Positions 40,434 to 41,518 of a stretch of DNA of 41,518 nucleotides are shown piece after piece; position 1 is the stretch's first letter, and the number at the start of each line of letters is the position of its first letter. The notes under the pieces are model-generated. The model searched no databases. It was given only the letters and a program-made list of their open reading frames with translations, and had not been told where the DNA came from. Source of the stretch: Pelagibacteraceae bacterium AG-447-E22 (GTDB lineage: Bacteria > Pseudomonadota > Alphaproteobacteria > Pelagibacterales > Pelagibacteraceae); NCBI GenBank assembly GCA_003212295.1, contig QCQC01000007.1, positions 1 through 41,518 of the forward strand, read 5' to 3'. A program made the translations under genes and the position numbers.

Positions 40434-40467
40434 ATAAAAAAAAGCCCCTTGAGGGAGGGGCTCTTTT
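40434..40467. terminator. bidirectional intrinsic terminator between the GT-like gene and amt
   Basis: AGCCCCT (40443-40449) TGAGGG AGGGGCT (40456-40462); flanked by an A-tract on the left (T-run for the minus strand, TTTTTTTTATTT) and CTTTTGTTTT on the right for the plus strand. Confidence 0.85.
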
Positions 40468-40562
40468 GTTTTACTAACTAGAGGAAGCAAATCTTTAAGG
40501 GGCTCTCCGTATGAGTAACGTTGCGGATACACAGAGAGCGGAGAACCCCTTTATTGTTAACA
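40434..40562 (-). ncRNA. candidate structured 3'UTR RNA or sRNA downstream of amt
   Basis: 13-bp helix 40497-40509 with 40539-40551, fully paired on the minus strand (one G-U wobble; C-A mismatch on plus), 29-nt loop with a possible inner GUAU/AUAC helix, followed by an intrinsic terminator. Confidence 0.55.
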
Positions 40563-40563
40563 A

Positions 40564-41518
40564 TTAGTCACGAATTGCATAAGCAATTACACCAGTTTCA
40601 GTAACATCAGTTCCTTTGGTTTCACCTTCTTTACTTAACCTTAGGCCAATAGTTGCTTTCATAAAGCTGAACACAATGTAAGCTACTATAAATACAAATA
40701 TGTTTACTGATAAAACTCCAATCAACTGTGAACTGAAAACCGCATCAGAATTTGTAGCTGGAACTATTAGTGTTCCCCAAATTCCTGCAAACAAGTGGGC
40801 TGGTATTGCACCTACTACATCATCAATTTTCATTGAGAATAATAGTTTAGTACCATAAACCACTATTAAACCACCTACAGCACCAATTAAGATTGCCGCA
40901 AAAGGTGATGGAGCTAACGGTTCAGCCGTTACTGCAACTAATCCACCAATACATCCATTTAACATTTGGACAACATCAGTTTTACCAAAATGTAATCTTG
41001 TGATAATAGCAGCACCAATAACACCACCTGCACCTGCTAAAAATGTGTTCATGAAAATAGTTGATACAGCAATTGCATCAACAGCAGTTCCCATAGCTAA
41101 TTGTGAACCACCATTAAAGCCAAACCAACCTAACCATAATATAAATACTCCAATTGTTACTAATGGAATTGATGAAGCTGCAAACGGCTTAAGTGGAGCC
41201 GGCGCACCAGACTTCATAAATCTTCCAAGTCTAGGTCCAATTATGATAGCACCAGCTAAAGCAGCTGCACCACCAGTTGAGTGTACAAGGGTTGAACCAG
41301 CAAAATCAGAAAAACCTAACTCTGCTAACCAGCCTCCTCCCCACTGCCAACCCATTACGATTGGATAAATAATTCCTGAAAGAATTGCAGCAAATACGAA
41401 AAATGGCCATAACTTAATTCTTTCAGCCATTGTGCCTGATACAATAGAAACTGTTGTTGCACAGAATACCATTTGGAAATACCAATCTGAACCATCTGAA
41501 TAACCAGTATCTACAGCA
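40564..41518 (-). CDS. amt: ammonium transporter, C-terminal portion (5' end beyond window)
   Basis: Frame stays open past 41472 to the window edge (AVDTGYSDGSDWYFQMVFCATTVSIVSGTMAER); GGGWLAELGFSDFAGSTLVHSTGGAAALAGAIIIGPR, GWFGFNGGS, CIGGLVAVTAE. Confidence 0.95.
   Translation of the reverse strand, partial: AVDTGYSDGSDWYFQMVFCATTVSIVSGTMAERIKLWPFFVFAAILSGIIYPIVMGWQWGGGWLAELGFSDFAGSTLVHSTGGAAALAGAIIIGPRLGRFMKSGAPAPLKPFAASSIPLVTIGVFILWLGWFGFNGGSQLAMGTAVDAIAVSTIFMNTFLAGAGGVIGAAIITRLHFGKTDVVQMLNGCIGGLVAVTAEPLAPSPFAAILIGAVGGLIVVYGTKLLFSMKIDDVVGAIPAHLFAGIWGTLIVPATNSDAVFSSQLIGVLSVNIFVFIVAYIVFSFMKATIGLRLSKEGETKGTDVTETGVIAYAIRD

Noticed and set aside
41000-41368. 122-aa Ala/Pro-rich plus-strand ORF opposite amt
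   Set aside because: Shadow ORF generated by Gly/Ala-rich transporter codons on the minus strand.

Overview
This is a compact, AT-rich chromosomal window with very short intergenic gaps. Codon bias, gene content and gene packing look like SAR11/Pelagibacterales, but that is an inference from sequence style, not a database match. Most of it is core metabolism: citramalate synthase, CysRS, NAD synthase, class II DAHP synthase, GlmS plus a GlmU acetyltransferase domain, a prpDBC-like methylcitrate module, NrdAB, phosphomannomutase, pabABC, a MetC-like enzyme, MnmA, RecX and Amt. The distinctive accessory block is about 19.3-28.9 kb. It holds a sulfonate-to-sulfite-to-APS module: a DadA/TauY-like FAD oxidoreductase, Xsc, SuyAB, a TauE-type exporter and aprMBA, with two uncharacterised small proteins between aprA and the exporter gene. 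I found several elements absent from the supplied ORF track: a 27-aa very basic peptide gene (34300-34383), a DUF3553-like gene (36252-36428), a 47-aa membrane peptide gene (37188-37331), a truncated SpoU/TrmJ-like CDS at the left edge, and two NrdR-box-like repeats 31 bp apart upstream of nrdA. The strongest non-coding candidate is a GC-rich 13-bp long-stem hairpin followed by an intrinsic terminator directly downstream of amt (about 40434-40562, minus strand). No rRNA, tRNA, CRISPR, prophage or transposon was seen.
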